This document shows, one piece after another, positions 1-12,444 of a stretch of 64,000 bases of DNA. The position numbers were made by a program, and so were the translations under genes. The stretch comes from Halichoerus grypus (Eukaryota; Chordata; Mammalia; Carnivora; Phocidae), in NCBI RefSeq assembly GCF_964656455.1, contig NC_135720.1:100080696-100144695 (forward strand). The letters run 5' to 3'. The first letter of the stretch is position 1, and every line of letters starts with the position of its first letter. The notes under the pieces were generated by a model. It made no database searches and was not told where the DNA came from. It saw only the letters and a list, made by a program, of their open reading frames with translations.

Positions 1-214
1 CAAGTGTGTGCTCGCTAAAAGAGTGCCCCACCACCCAAGAGGGGAGGGGGTGGGGGAATGGGTTAGCCTGGTGATGGGTATTAAGGAGGGCAAGTATTGA
101 ATGGAGCACTGGGTGTTATATGTAAACAATGAATCATGGAACACTACATCAAAAACTAATGATGTATTGTATGGTGGTTAACATAACATAATAAAATTAA
201 ATTAAAAAAAAAAA
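1..214 (+). mobile_element. L1 3' end (carnivore type)
   Basis: GATGGGTATTAAGGAGGGC, GGAGCACTGGGTGTTATATG and AACATAACATAATAAAATT lead into poly(A), the 3' UTR of young carnivore L1. It is cut by the window start. Confidence 0.85.
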
Positions 215-764
215 AGAGTGCCCCACTAGATTTCTGTTTTTTTCTGGTGAATCTGAAGAAGAGGAAGTGGGGAAGAATGTTAGTATGACAATGCAAATCT
301 TGCCAAAGGGGGAGGACTCTGGTATAACAACTATACTTTTGAAATTATCTTCCCCACATCACCTCAACCTTCTCCCCACCCCTGCCCTGATGTAGTGGTC
401 ACAGGACCAGGGCTACAACCACAGTGCTGGAAATAGGAATGATTCATAAGGAAGAAACGAATATATGGGTTATGTAATGAGGGAAATTCAATATTACACT
501 ATTGTCCCTTAATTCGTTATACCAGATGCCTGAATTGGTAAGCCGTATTATTACTGAGACCACTTTTGCTTTTGGAAGCTGACAAGATCAAATGGAAGCC
601 TGCAAACCTGAGTGGCCCTGCCCTGGGCAGCATTTTCATATGATATGATGATGAACTGGAATAGTTATTAATGACTGAATGAGATTCTAGTAATGTGCCA
701 GTATCTTTTAACTTTTATGACTGTTTTGCTATAAGGGATCTTTTCTCAAAGACAAGGGGATGGA
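215..764. other. No gene seen (intergenic)
   Basis: Non-repetitive-looking intergenic sequence with no long open frame or splice-framed exon that I recognise. Confidence 0.6.
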
Positions 765-1500
765 TTGTGGTATTATGACTTCTAATAAGAAATATGTATT
801 TGATATTCAACCCCTTCCTGGCACAGACCTCCTAAAACCCTTGGAATTTCCTAAGTGATGAGAGACATCAATGTATCTTGTTACATAAATGAGGTGACTT
901 TTGGACTGCCCCTAAGAATAGGGGCTGGCTGCCAGTGGAGTCATGTGATTAGAGGGTAGGAATTTGCAGTCTCACCCCCAACCTCCAGGAGGGGACAGAG
1001 GCTAGCAAATGGTCATTGATTTAATCAACCATCCCTATATAACAAAGTCTCCATAGAACCCTAAAGGAACAGGGTTCCGAGAGCTTCTAGGTTGTTAAGC
1101 ATGTGGCACACACAGAGAAGCTTGGAAGCTCCCTGTCCTTTCCCCATATGTTACCCTATGCAGCTCTTCCATATGGCTGTTCCTGACTTATATGTCCTTT
1201 TATAATAAACCCGTGATTTAGGTGAGTAAAATATTTCTCTGAATTCTGTGAGCTTCTCTAGCATATTAATTGGATCCAAGGAGGGAGTCCTTGGAGGCTT
1301 CAATGTATAACTGGTGGTCAGAAACAGGTGATAACCTGGGCTTGTGATCAGCATCCGAAGTGAAAGGTGGTCAGTCTAGTGGCACTGAGCCCTTAATCTG
1401 TAGACTCTGGTGCTAGTTCCCCTAGACAGTAACAGAACTGAATTGAATTGTAGGACACCAGCTGGTATTCAAGAATTGCCTATTGGTGTGAAAAACCCAC
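765..1500 (+). mobile_element. Old solo LTR (ERVL/MaLR-like)
   Basis: It starts near TGTGGTATTATGACTTC. It contains a possible TATA-like CCCTATATAAC, an ATAATAAACC polyadenylation signal near 1203, and a 3' part with GTGATAACCTGGGC and GGACACCAGCTGGTATTC. It looks like a degenerate mammalian LTR with no internal genes. The family is not named with certainty. A related copy in the opposite orientation is at about 43,310-43,790. Confidence 0.5.
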
Positions 1501-1597
1501 CACATATTGGAATCGGGTGTAGAATACAAACTTGCTCAAATATTGGTCACCTCACCAGATTTTCCCCAATATCTCTTCTCCCAACCCCACCAATCGC

Positions 1598-1690
1598 TCT
1601 CTCTCTCTCAAGCTCTCTCCCTCTCTCTCCCTCCCTCTCCCCACAACACACACATGCACACACGCATGCACGCACACATGTAAACACACT
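1598..1690. repeat. CT-rich and CA-rich simple repeat
   Basis: A CTCTCTCTCT/CCTCCCTC tract runs into interrupted ACACACA/GCACGC repeats. Open frames here are low-complexity artefacts. Confidence 0.85.
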
Positions 1691-2479
1691 TACCCACTTG
1701 CTATTACTATTATTGCTAAAATAATATGATAAAATGTTTTGTTTGTTGTCTTTCCCATCAAAGTACCATGAGGAGAGCATCTCTGTCTTATTTCATATTG
1801 TATCCCTAGATCCTTGGTTTATAAGCAGTTTTTGAAAGAATGAATGAGGGAATGAATGAATGAATGAATACATTTATTGCATTTTAACTTCAAAGCTTCC
1901 CCCTCCATGACTTTCTAAAGACCATGGAAGAAGTAGGTTTATATTTGCACGATAACTAACAAAAACAGTTCTCTCCTCATTTTGCCTTTAAGTTGCCTTT
2001 AGATAAGTTCAATAACAAGCCCCACCTTTAGTAAATATGAACTGAAATACAGGACGTGTGCATATACTCCTATGATAAAATAATTAAATACAAGTGCACA
2101 GAAAAATGGAATGGAAGTCTCACTAGCTTTTTTATTATGCATCTTCTCACTGAATACATCCTAAAGCTACCAGATTGTATATAGTTTGGTGAATATTTAA
2201 TACTAAGGACAGATCCTCACGCAGAATGGTGGTAAACAACTAATGATTTGTATTTTTAGATACCATGCAGTGAAGTCATATGAATAAACAATAAGCAGCT
2301 AAATTATTGTTCAACTAAGTCACCCGTCCACATGATTTTTGTTTGTTTTTGTTTCAACATTAATGTAGCTGAAAATGCCACACTGACCAATTTTTGGTTC
2401 AGTTGTTTGTTTCCAATCAAAACAGTCACAGCACCCATATATGAATGAATTAATAAAAATGGATCCCAGTTTCCATTAT
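1691..2479. other. No gene seen (intergenic)
   Basis: AT-rich sequence with a short TGAATGAATGAA run near 1840-1868. No exon recognised. Confidence 0.6.
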
Positions 2480-2860
2480 CCATTGATATATCAATCCAAT
2501 ATTAATTCTGGATCTCCAAAGCAGATTAATATATATTACAACTGGAATCATACAGTATTGGTCCTTTTGTATCTGGTTTATTTCACTAAGCATGATGTGC
2601 TCAAGGTTCATCCATGTTGTAGCATCTGTCAGAATTTTATTCTTTCTTAAGGTAATATTCATTTTGTTTATCCATTCATCCATGAATGGATATTTGGTTG
2701 TTTCTACTTTTTGGTACTGTGAATAATGCTGCTATGAACATTAATATGCAAATATTTGTTCTAGTCACTGCTTTCATTTCTTTGGGGTTTATATCCAGAA
2801 GTGGAGTTCCTGGATTGTGTGATAACAATATATTTAGCCTCTTAATTTTCAACTTAAATT
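2480..2860 (-). mobile_element. L1 ORF2 3' fragment, antisense
   Basis: Read on the minus strand this is the end of L1 ORF2. Antisense landmarks are CAAGGTTCATCCATGTTGTA, TTTATCCATTCATCCATG, GAATAATGCTGCTATGAACA and TTTATATCCAGAAGTGGAGT. It is degenerate and 5' truncated. Confidence 0.8.
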
Positions 2861-4080
2861 GGAGATAACTGTAGATCTTCCGTGGTCAAGAAAAGGTCAT
2901 TTCATGAATATCCATTTACTAGGCATAAGTCTCACAAATTAACTTTTAAAATACTCACGAATAGTACATATAAGAACAGTCTCTTCTTTATACGCTGTGT
3001 TCACGGTCTGATTTTTATCTGACTTATAAATTATTTAGGAACATTTTACTTTTCCACATCACTCTTCTATTTTTTTTCCCAAATACTTGACTGTCCCTTT
3101 AATAGCAGCTACAAGCCAAACAGAGATTGGCTCAAAATCCGAAAAAGCTTTCCATTAGGTTGATATTCCCATTTGCCTACATAATGGTACAGAGGATGAT
3201 ATAGATCTATTTTTCTGAGACAATACCATCTATCGTTTTATTAATGATGATTTAGTTACATTGCAACTGAAGAGTCTGTCATCAATGTATTAATGAACTG
3301 AAAACAATTTATTTCTCGGTCTAAATATTAAAGACTAAGTTTATGTGTTTACTTATTTGTATAACAAGTGAATTTTGTTATAGGACTAGAAATTAGATAA
3401 TGAATCAAGTTATACTTTAAAGCACAGAATTGTTTCAAAGTTAGAAGTTATCCCCGAGCTAGATACGGTACATTAAGGTTTTTAAATATTTTTACTTGGC
3501 TTCAAGATTTAAATTCCAGGCCTTTTATCTTTTCCACTAATGAGAAATAAAAAATCATTTTGAGCTACAGTTTGCAAAGATTTTAACTTATATCCCTTCT
3601 TATCTCTATAACCTATCAATATTTTAAAATAATGTTTTTAGTTTTTTTATTACTGTAAAAATTCATAGTAGTCTTAGAAACTTTGGAAAATAGAAAAATA
3701 TAGGAATCATATTTATAATTATACTTTATATTGTATAATATATACCAGTTATATTATAATTATAATTTACAATCATATAATTATATATGGTATAATGATA
3801 ATTATAATTATAATTATATATATATGATATATATACAGTTTTAGAGTGCCCCAAGCTCTCAAGGAGGAATAAACCTCCCAAAGGAAAACAATCCTTATGG
3901 GTGAAAAGTCAATAAAAGGAACATTGTTTTAGATTAATTTAATGCCCATGAGTCTCCTTTTTTATGCTATATATTTGTAAACTTCCTCATTTCTTCCTGC
4001 TGCTTGCTTTTATCCATTGGCTCCCTCATAAAAAGTAGTCACCATAAGCCACAATATTATTTAAAAATTATGTTTATTGT
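2861..4080. other. No gene seen; AT-rich stretch
   Basis: Intergenic sequence with a very AT-rich low-complexity patch at about 3,715-3,835 (repeated TATAATTATA). No recognised exon or RNA. Confidence 0.6.
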
Positions 4081-4278
4081 GGGGGTGCCTGCATGACTCA
4101 GTCTATTGAGTGTCTGACTCTCAGTTTCAGCTCAGGTCATGATCTCATGGGTTGTGGGATTGAGCCCCTGCATTGGGTTCCGTGCTCAATGGATTCTCTC
4201 CCTCTGTACCTCCCCCTGCTCATGCTCTCTCTCTTTCTTAAATAAATAAATAAATAAATAAATCTTTAAAAAAAAAAA
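4081..4278 (+). mobile_element. tRNA-Lys-derived carnivore SINE
   Basis: Diverged head GGGGGTGCCTGCATGACTC, GCTCAGGTCATGATCTC, CT-rich middle and AAATAAATAAA/AAAAA tail. Imperfect flanking repeats (TATGTTTATTGTG and TATATTTATCGTG) look like a target-site duplication. It is an older copy. Confidence 0.9.
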
Positions 4279-5249
4279 CCCTATATTTATCGTGTATATT
4301 CAACATCGAACATCTTTTATTAAGCTGGCTGGCTAGTTCCTGATGGGCAGAAGTATAGGGGCTGTAAACTAGAGGCTGGTATCAGAACACCTTCAGTGCA
4401 ATCATTTTCTGTTGGTCAGTGTGTTGTATCATCTCCATAGCAGCAGCATTTACATTCACTGATCTGAAAAAGAATCAAAATACAGCAGAGCCAAGAATCT
4501 AAAAGTCATGGACAGTTAAGAGCTTCAGACCACAAAGGGTCTTAATAAATGGGTCAAGTAGTTCCTGGAAGGCCAGGTGTTAAGTGAGCTAATCTTTAAA
4601 GCTGGGAGCTGACATAAAAAAGCAAAATCATATAAGGACATTTAACCTGAAGCTTCCTTTTAGTAGATGAGAAGTTGGGTTTGCTTTGGATCAGAGGGTC
4701 AGAGTCTTAGGCTGATGGTATGGCATGATGAGGCAGAAGGCATTCATTGGAAATAAAGAGATTGCCTTAGCCAAAAGAATAATCCAATGGCAGTTTGATA
4801 AGGACTTCCCATAAAAATTCAAACATGAACAGAAATTGCCAAGTTATTACACCCAGACAACACCTGCTGATACAACTTTTCCCACATGAAAAATAGTTGA
4901 GAAAAAAAAAATGTTGAATTCAAAAGACTCTTAGGAATGTTGATAAGTAGCCACTTAATTTCTTGGTTAGCTTAAAGTGACTTTTTCCCTCTAGAAGTGT
5001 GTGTGTTTGTAGATAAACAATCTCATGATTCAGACTTGTAAAAATGCCCCAAATCCAGTGATAGATCCAAAAACCCATTGCACTTTGGTCAGGGTATCCT
5101 AATGTGAATGTGCATTTCCTAAATACATTCTTGAATTTATTAAGGAGGAGCAATATCACATGTTCCAGCTTTACTGTCAATATATAAGAAGTCTTCAGTA
5201 AATGTTTTGAATGAATAGTGAGATTAAAGAAGAGTATAAAGAGAACTTT
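4279..5249. other. No gene seen (intergenic)
   Basis: No exon, RNA gene or clear repeat recognised. Confidence 0.5.
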
Positions 5250-5634
5250 TACATCAACATGGATGGGACTGGAGGAGATTATGCTAAGTGAAATAAGTCA
5301 AGCAGAGAAAGTCAATTATCATATGGTTTCACTTATTTGTGGAACATAAGGAATAGCATGGAGGACATTAGGAGAAGGAAGGGAAAAATGGGGGGGGAAT
5401 TGGAGGGACAGATGAGCCATGAGAGACTATGGACTCTGAGAAACAAACAGGGTTTTAGAGGGGAGCGGGGAGGGGGGATTGGTTAGCCCGGTGATGGGTA
5501 TCAAGGAGGGCACATACTGCATGGAGCACTGGGTGTTATATGAAAACAATGGATTGTGGATCACCACATCAAGAACCAATGATGTATGGTGACTAACATA
5601 ACATAATAAAATTTTAAAAAAATAAAAATAAAAT
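5250..5634 (+). mobile_element. L1 3' end (carnivore type)
   Basis: The end of ORF2 (ATGGGACTGGAGGAGATTATG) and the 3' UTR with GAGAGACTATGGACTCTGAG, the G-rich tract and GGAGCACTGGGTGTTATATG, ending in A-rich sequence. 5' truncated. Confidence 0.9.
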
Positions 5635-6114
5635 AGAAGGGTAAAAAGAGGATGTGGAAACATCAAGTTTCTTAGTTGCAAACTACAGAAACTAAATCTT
5701 TTTTAAGGAGAAAATGGGATTCATTGAAAGAGTACTGAGCAGCTCACAAAACTAACTGAAGGCTGGAGACTAAAGGTCAGAAAACATGCCCCACCAAGGC
5801 AAGCTGATTCACAGGCAGAGGACAGCACAGGAACATTCTAGTTTATTCTAGTTAAAAAGCCACCATTTTTGCTCTTCACAACCAGCCCCCAGGGTGTCAA
5901 TTCCTGTGCATTTTGCATAACTGTCGCCAAATTATCTAATTCCAGATATGAGGATCCAATTGACAAAGCCCAGGCCACAGGCTTAAACTGCCCAAGTGGG
6001 GTTGGGGAGAATCGGAAATATCCATCCTAACTTGAGTTTCCACAGAGGGAAGCAATAGTTAATAAGAGCAATAGTTACATTTATTGTGCCCATATTATGT
6101 CCTAGGCTTTGTTC

Positions 6115-6298
6115 TTTTTTTTTTTTTTTAGAGAGGGAGGTGGGGAGAGGGGCAGAGGAAGAGGGAGAGAGAATCTTAAGCAGACTCCACACAGAGCATG
6201 GAGCCTGACGCAGAGCTCAATCTCACAACCCCGAGATCATGACATGAGGGGAAACGAAGAGTTGGACACTTAACCGACTGAGCCACCTGGATGCCCCC
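6115..6298 (-). mobile_element. tRNA-Lys-derived carnivore SINE
   Basis: Poly(T) first, then the reverse-complement SINE ending in CTTAACCGACTGAGCCACCT. Flanks repeat AGGCTTTGTTCT, a target-site duplication. Confidence 0.92.
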
Positions 6299-6689
6299 CA
6301 GGCTTTGTTCTAAGTCTTTCATATGCACTACTTTTAGAACCCTCACTATAACTTCATTATGACTCTATGAAGTAATTATTAATCCACATTTTCCAGAGAA
6401 CAAAACCAGTCACAGAATTAGACTTAACCCAAGTTCACATACAAAGTAAACATTGCAGCTGGGATAAGAAGCCAGGCAGGCTGGATTCAAGGCCTGAGGT
6501 ACTGGGAACTGATCTATATACTATACTCTCCGAAAGGCTTTCAAGCATCTCCTTTCCCAGCTGGTTATAATGCTGAAGTTTCAGAGTATAGTTTTTATCC
6601 TTAGACTTGTAATCTTATACATCAACATGGATCTTTAGTGATCCTCTGTTAAAATATCAAAACATGGTTCATCTATACTATGAAATATT

Positions 6690-6895
6690 TTTTACCATCT
6701 TAAGAAATAAAGAGTTAAGAGACAATAGTCAATGGTATTGTAATAGTTGTGTGGTGACAGATGGGAGCTACACTTGGGGTGAGCACCACGTAACATATAG
6801 AGTTGTTTACTCACTATGTTGTACCCCTGAAACTAAGTACCATTGTGTGTCTACTATGGTTCAATTTAAAAAAAATAAAAATAAATTTTTTAAAA
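6690..6895 (+). mobile_element. Older L1 3' end
   Basis: GTAACATATAGAGTTGTTTA, CACTATGTTGTACCCCTGAA and CATTGTGTGTCTACTATGG before an A-rich tail are typical of an older L1 3' UTR. Confidence 0.75.
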
Positions 6896-7310
6896 AGAGG
6901 TAAAACTCATACTCCAGGACATACGGTTAAGTTTTTAATAAAGTATATTATATTGTGATGCTGACATTTAAAAAATAAGATATGTGTATATAAAAACATA
7001 AATGTATAGAAGGAGACCAGAAGGATGAACACCAAACTATTGATATGGGAGTGGAAGTGAATCGGTAGATGCTCATTTTTACTTTATGTGGTTCCATGTG
7101 GTATGAATCATTTTTAAAAGGACAAATTTGTTTATAGCTTTTATAATTTAGAAACTAAAAATGAACATAAATGTACATACATATGCATATATACATATAC
7201 AATTGTTTATATTTCTATGAAGGCGAGCATTTTTTCTAGGATGTGAGTAATACCTGAGAGAGTAAGTAGCAGAGAACCAAAATTGGTTAGCCAAAGAAAA
7301 AGAACAACAG

Positions 7311-7725
7311 TTTCAGAGTCAGACAGACTTGCATTTTAATTTGGGTCCTGGAATTTTCTAAATGATATAAGACTTCAGGGCACCTGGGTGGCTCAGTTGG
7401 TTAAGCGACTGCCTTCGGCTCAGGTCATGATCCTGGAGTCCCGGGATCGAGTCCCGCATCGGGCTCCCTGCTCAGCGGGGAGTCTGCTTCTCCCTCTGAC
7501 CCTCCCCCCCTCATGTGCTCTCTCTCTCTCATTCTCTCTCTCTCAAATAAATAAACAAAATCTTTATAAAAAAATAAAATAAAATAAATGATATAAGACT
7601 TTGGAAGTCATTTCGTTTCTTGGTTTTCCTATTTGTGTACAATGATAATAAGAAACAAACTTACTTTGCTGGACTGTTTTAAGGATTATAATTAGCATGT
7701 GTAGAGAGCCTGGCAGGTATCAGGT
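7311..7725 (+). mobile_element. MIR fragment split by a SINE
   Basis: AGTCAGACAGACTTGCATTT before the SINE and GTCATTTCGTTTCTTGG...ATGATAATAAGAAACAAACTT after it look like one MIR core. The SINE at 7376-7585 inserted into it. Confidence 0.45.
7376..7585 (+). mobile_element. tRNA-Lys-derived carnivore SINE (young)
   Basis: A nearly consensus copy: GGTGGCTCAGTTGGTTAAGC, TCCCGGGATCGAGTCCCGCA, a (CT)n tract and AAATAAATAAA. Perfect 16-bp target-site duplication AAATGATATAAGACTT at 7360-7375 and 7586-7601. Confidence 0.97.
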
Positions 7726-8339
7726 GCCAGTAGATGTTAAAAAGGGCATCAAATACTTGCTCTGAAGACGCATTAGTGCCTAAAGCTCAGCAAGCTGACG
7801 CACATTGATAAAATGTGGTGGGGAAGGAGACCAAGTTCTGGAAGGAAAAAAAAATTAAAGGCCTGTTTTATTTTCTGGGAAGACCTTCGGTTCCAACCTT
7901 ATCTTTGAAAAACAGCTTGCTCAAGACCATGCCTGCTCTACAAGACTTCCCTTTCATTTGAGCTGTGCACTCTCTTGGGCCCAACGGCCAGCATACTACT
8001 GGGGTGGGATCTCCCTGGAACCCAGATCCAAGTTTCTGTCCCCTGCCCTCCCCCTCTACTATCTCCTCTTTCTCTTTTGTTCCTTATTTTAATTTTGTAC
8101 AAGGCGATAGCAACTACTGCACTCATTTTATTAGTAAGTTTAGGAAAATATATTTGGGATATAATCTTTTCTTGGCAAGACTGTGGGGAGTGAATATTTT
8201 TAAACATTAAAACTCTTCTCTACCTTAACCAAGTAACCAAGGTTAACATCATCCGTAATGAAACATATTGATATCATGTAAACTCTGATATAATAGGAGG
8301 AGAAGCACATTTCATCTCTGTAGTATTTAACCCTAAAAT

Positions 8340-8745
8340 CCGTAACTCCAGATTAATCATGTACAAACATCAGAAAAATCCAAATTGAGGGGCTTTCTAC
8401 AGAACATCTAACCGGTACTCCTCAAAACCATCAAGGTTGTGCAAGACAAGGAGAGACTGAGAAACTGTCACAGGTTACAGGAGACCAAGAAAGCATGATG
8501 ACTTAATGCAACATGGATCCTGGATCGAACCCTGGAACAGAAACCGGGCAGGATACTAGGGTAAATGTCTGGAATTTAGTTAATATTGTACCAGTGTTCA
8601 TTTCCTGGTTTTGGTCATTGTACTATGATTATGTTAGATATTAACACTAGAAAGAAACTGGATGATAGGTAATAAGGAACTCTGTTATCTTTGCAACTTT
8701 TGTAAACATAAAATCATTCAAAATAAACCATTTAAAAATATTTTC
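8340..8745 (+). mobile_element. Old L1 (L1M-type) 3' end
   Basis: AAGACAAGGAGAGACTGAGA, CCTGGATCGAACCCTGGAAC, TTCATTTCCTGGTTTTGGTC and CATTCAAAATAAACC are landmarks of old mammalian L1 3' ends. Degenerate. Confidence 0.7.
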
Positions 8746-9139
8746 TGATTCTTAATGTTGATAGGATATAACCATTTTGATGACTTCATTATTTAAATAG
8801 TGTGTCTTCATTTTTACAATTTATTGTACTTTGATACAGAAGTTTCAAATTTTTCCAAGGAAAAATCCCTGCCCCCTATGTGTCACTTTCATAGCTCTTT
8901 AATAGCCTAGATTTCTCATCTCTTTATGATTTATAAAGTACTTTCATATATACTCTCTTGCCTGGTCTTTCAAACAACTGCTTGAGATGGATAGGAATCC
9001 TCACTGCTACATGAAGGATGAAAAAAAAAATGGTAACAGAGGCAGTTCGAGATTCACTTTATGGTATATGAGTTAGTGATAGAGTCTTGTCAAGAACCTG
9101 GATCAGAGCAATTCAACAACACTTTAAAAAAAATTACCT

Positions 9140-9925
9140 CATGAGCAAAGAATGTGAATAGACATTACTTGGAGTAGGAATTACAAATGGTCAAAAAGGC
9201 ACATGCAAAGATGATCTACATCATTCATCATCAGGGAAATGCAAACCAAAACCACAATGACACAGTACTTTGCACCCACTAGAATGGCTAGATCAAAAAG
9301 TCAGATAACAGCAGGTATTGCTGAGGATGTGGAGAAATCAGAATGCTCATACACTGCTGATGGAAATAAAAATGGTGCAGCCACTTTGGAAAACAGTCTG
9401 GCATTTCCTCAAATAATTAATCATGGAATTATCATATGACTTAGAAATTCCACCTCTCAATGTATGAAATGAAAACATGTCGACACCAAAAATTCGTACA
9501 TGACTATTCATAGCAGCATTATTCATGATAGCCAAAAGTTGGAAACAATCATAATGTTTATCAATGGACAAACAGATAAAATATGGTATAACCATACAAT
9601 GGAATATTAATTGGTCATGGGAAGGAATGAAGTACTGAAATATACTATAGCATGGATGAAGCTTGAAAAAGTGTGCTAAGTAAAAGAAACCAGTCGCAAA
9701 AGACTTCATGCTATATGATTCCATTCATGTCAAAGTCCAGAATGGAGAAATCAATAGAGACAGAAAGTAGATTAGTGGTTGCTTAGGGAGTGTGGGGATA
9801 AGGGAGTGATTGCTAAAGGATACGGGATTAACCTCGGGGAGCAACAGGGCAGTGGGGGAAATAGCCATTTTTTAAATGTCATAAAAACAACAAATACCAC
9901 AGAAACATAGCACATATAACCCACT
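9140..9925 (+). mobile_element. L1 ORF2 3' fragment
   Basis: ATGCAAACCAAAACCACAAT, GGCTAGATCAAAAAGTCAGA, GGTGCAGCCACTTTGGAAAA and ATTCATAGCAGCATTATTC are the end of L1 ORF2, with frameshifts and stops. The minus-strand 125-codon frame across it is an antisense shadow. Confidence 0.85.
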
Positions 9926-10287
9926 ATGAGAAGTCTTATGAAAGAGAAGATGACAATTCAATGAGAGATACTAGCAAGAACCTGGGTTCAAAAGGGAAGT
10001 CAAAGAAGGCTTTGCTGAAGAAGTGACTTTTTATCTGAGAAGTGAAGGCTGATGTGTATACAGTATGGGGGAAAAAAGTGTGGAAAGGGTGTCCCATTTA
10101 GAACAGTTTGAGTGAAGATCTAAAAGAAAGCAAATAACTATTTTCCCAGATTGTACATGATTCAGCTTATTTCAATGCAAATGTTCAGAAGGCCAGCAAC
10201 AGATCTGAACTCCTCAGTGGTCAATACTCCAATATATCTACTGTATTTTATCATTTTTAAATAGTTTAAAGACAAATTGATTTATGA

Positions 10288-10700
10288 TATTGTTTTTATT
10301 TTATTTTATTTTTTTATGTTCAATTAGCCAACATATAGTACATCATTAGTTTTTGATGTAGTGTTCAACGATTCATTAGTTGCATATAACACCCAGTGCT
10401 CATCACATCACGTGCCCTCCTTAATATTCATCACCCGGCTACCCCAGCCCCCCAACCCCCTACCCTCTGAAACCCTCAGTTTGTTTCCCAGAGTCCAGAG
10501 TCTCTCATGGTTTGTCTCCCTCTCTGATTTCTTCCCATTCAGTTTTCCCTCCCTTCCCCTGTGATGCTCCACGCTATTCCTTATGTTCCACATATGAGTG
10601 AAACCATATGATAATTGTCTTTCTCTATTTGACTTATTTCACTTAACATAATGCCCTCCAGTTCCATCTATGTAGATGCAAATGGTAGGTATTGTTTAGA
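10288..10700 (-). mobile_element. L1 3' end, antisense
   Basis: A T-rich start, then AATTAGCCAACATATAGTAC, ACACCCAGTGCTCATCACAT and GCCCTCCAGTTCCATCTATG, the reverse of the carnivore L1 3' UTR and ORF2 end. Confidence 0.88.
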
Positions 10701-11157
10701 TCTTCTTGCAATATATGCTTTATTACTTTTTTTTTTTTCAGCTTGGTGAATAGTTTACCAAGATAAACACTTTGGTATTTATGATTCATTGGAATTCTCA
10801 TGAACAATCTTTGGGCCACTGTAAAACCATAAATCAAAGTGTGGAAGGGATACATGCATTCCCCTAGCTAAGCATGTGAACCCACTCCTGCTGTGCTATC
10901 CTGTGAGGAACGATGGAAATAGCCATTTCTAAAATCTTTGGATTGTAAATTTAGAAAATGTCAAAGATCACCTAGTCCTAATATCATATATTCTATTGTG
11001 GACAAATACAGCAGAAAGACAAAAACAAAACAAAACAAACTTGCTGCTTTCTTTTATAAACATTTGTTGTGATATGGAATTTGGCCCAGCAATCATTCAC
11101 ACTTATATTCTGAATAGAATCTTTTGGAAATGGGACTTACTAAAGTAATTTTATTTA

Positions 11158-11362
11158 GGGGCGCCTGGGTGGCTCAGTCAGTTAAGTGTCTGCCTTCAGT
11201 TCAGGTAATGATCCCAGGGTCCTGGGATCAAGTCCCACTTTGGGCTCCTTGCTCAGCGGGGAGCCTGCTTCTCCCTCTGCCTGCTGCTCCCCCTGCTTTT
11301 ATGCGCTGTCTCTCTCTTTCTGACAAATAGATAAATAAAATCTCTAAAAAAATAAAATAAAA
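11158..11362 (+). mobile_element. tRNA-Lys-derived carnivore SINE
   Basis: GGGGCGCCTGGGTGGCTCAG head and AATAAAATAAAAT tail. 12-bp target-site duplication TAATTTTATTTA at 11146-11157 and 11363-11374. Confidence 0.96.
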
Positions 11363-11699
11363 TAATTTTATTTAACTGATAGCTATAAGTTCTCAAAGTT
11401 CTCTGTTAGGCTATGAGAACAATTATAGGATGGAAGCAAGAACCGTCATGGTATTTTTTAAGTGTTTCGCATTTTATTTACAGGTGACTATTTGTCAAAA
11501 GTGTGGATTTACTATGTCCCTGTTTAAGTTCACTCTCTTTTTTAAGACTAAAATGTATATTTCAACATATTTGTGCATTCATATACTTACATTTGTGTAA
11601 AGCTGAGTATGGATTCAAGAAAAACATTATCCTAAATAAGCAAAACCACTTCTTACAGGGCTGTATTTTCCTCATTGCCCTTTGGCTAATATTCAACAT

Positions 11700-12155
11700 C
11701 TAGTATCTTTAATATTGAATGCAAGGCCTTTTACAACCCAGCCCAGCTACCATTACAGCTTTATCCCCAGACACTTTCTTCTTCCCTCCCCATCTGTCTT
11801 ATATTCTAGCTTTGCATAACTAATTGCTATTCCTCAAATATGCCATGTTCTTCAAAGCCTTATGCTAGTCCTTCTGTCTTACTCATAAAGCCTATTTATT
11901 TTTTAATGTCCCCATCAATATCATTTTATGTGCTAGTGTTCTTAGCCCGAGACAAAATAAATTGCTGCCTTATATATGTTCTCTAATACTCTTATAACCA
12001 CTATTATATTACCTGTTTTTATACAATCATTTGTGTATATGTCTGTCTTCCCAGCTAGGTTCTCAACTTCTATATTTTGTTTAGTTTCATGTCTCCTATA
12101 GGAGCCTAGCTCAGTGCCTGCCATACAATAAACGCTCAGGAAGTGTCTGTTGAAC
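11700..12155 (+). mobile_element. L2 (old LINE) 3' end
   Basis: CTTTTACAACCCAGCCCAGC..., then CCTAGCTCAGTGCCTGCCAT, ACAATAAACGCTCAGGAAGT and GTCTGTTGAA are the typical L2 3' end. It ends 290 bp before the RHAG start codon. Confidence 0.6.
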
Positions 12156-12385
12156 TATGTTAAATAAGATTCTAGACAATTTTGTGCAATAGATCATTTC
12201 TATAGCCTGACTTCTTCAAATCTACGTTGTATGTTCTTCGAACTAGCATTTTGAATGATTTGATTACAGAGCAGAATTCTCCCCGAGAGGTGGGTGTTTT
12301 CCTCAGTCTTGCCCATTTTTTTTCTTGCAATGTCACTGGTGTTGAACATGCAGCCTAATTCCACACACAGAGCAGTGCCTCTGTT

Positions 12386-12392
12386 CTTATCA
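12386..12392 (-). promoter_or_regulatory. GATA-factor site in RHAG proximal promoter
   Basis: CTTATCA here reads TGATAAG on the minus strand, a full consensus GATA-1 site 53 bp before the RHAG start codon. RHAG is known to be erythroid-specific and GATA-1 dependent, so the position is meaningful. No clear TATA box is seen next to it. Function is inferred from motif and position. Confidence 0.6.
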
Positions 12393-12444
12393 ACCTGCCA
12401 CAGCTTGTGAAGCCTTCAGTGTGCCTCTGTCCTGTGCCACAAAC

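Noticed and set aside
1547..1780. Cysteine-rich minus-strand frame
   Set aside because: Produced by the CA/CT simple repeat.
7388..7582. Recurring peptide starting [15 protein letters not shown], also near 14,229 and in related form elsewhere
   Set aside because: It is the translated head of the tRNA-derived SINE, repeated wherever the SINE occurs; not a gene family.
9347..9724. Minus-strand 125-codon open frame
   Set aside because: Antisense to a degenerate L1 ORF2 end.
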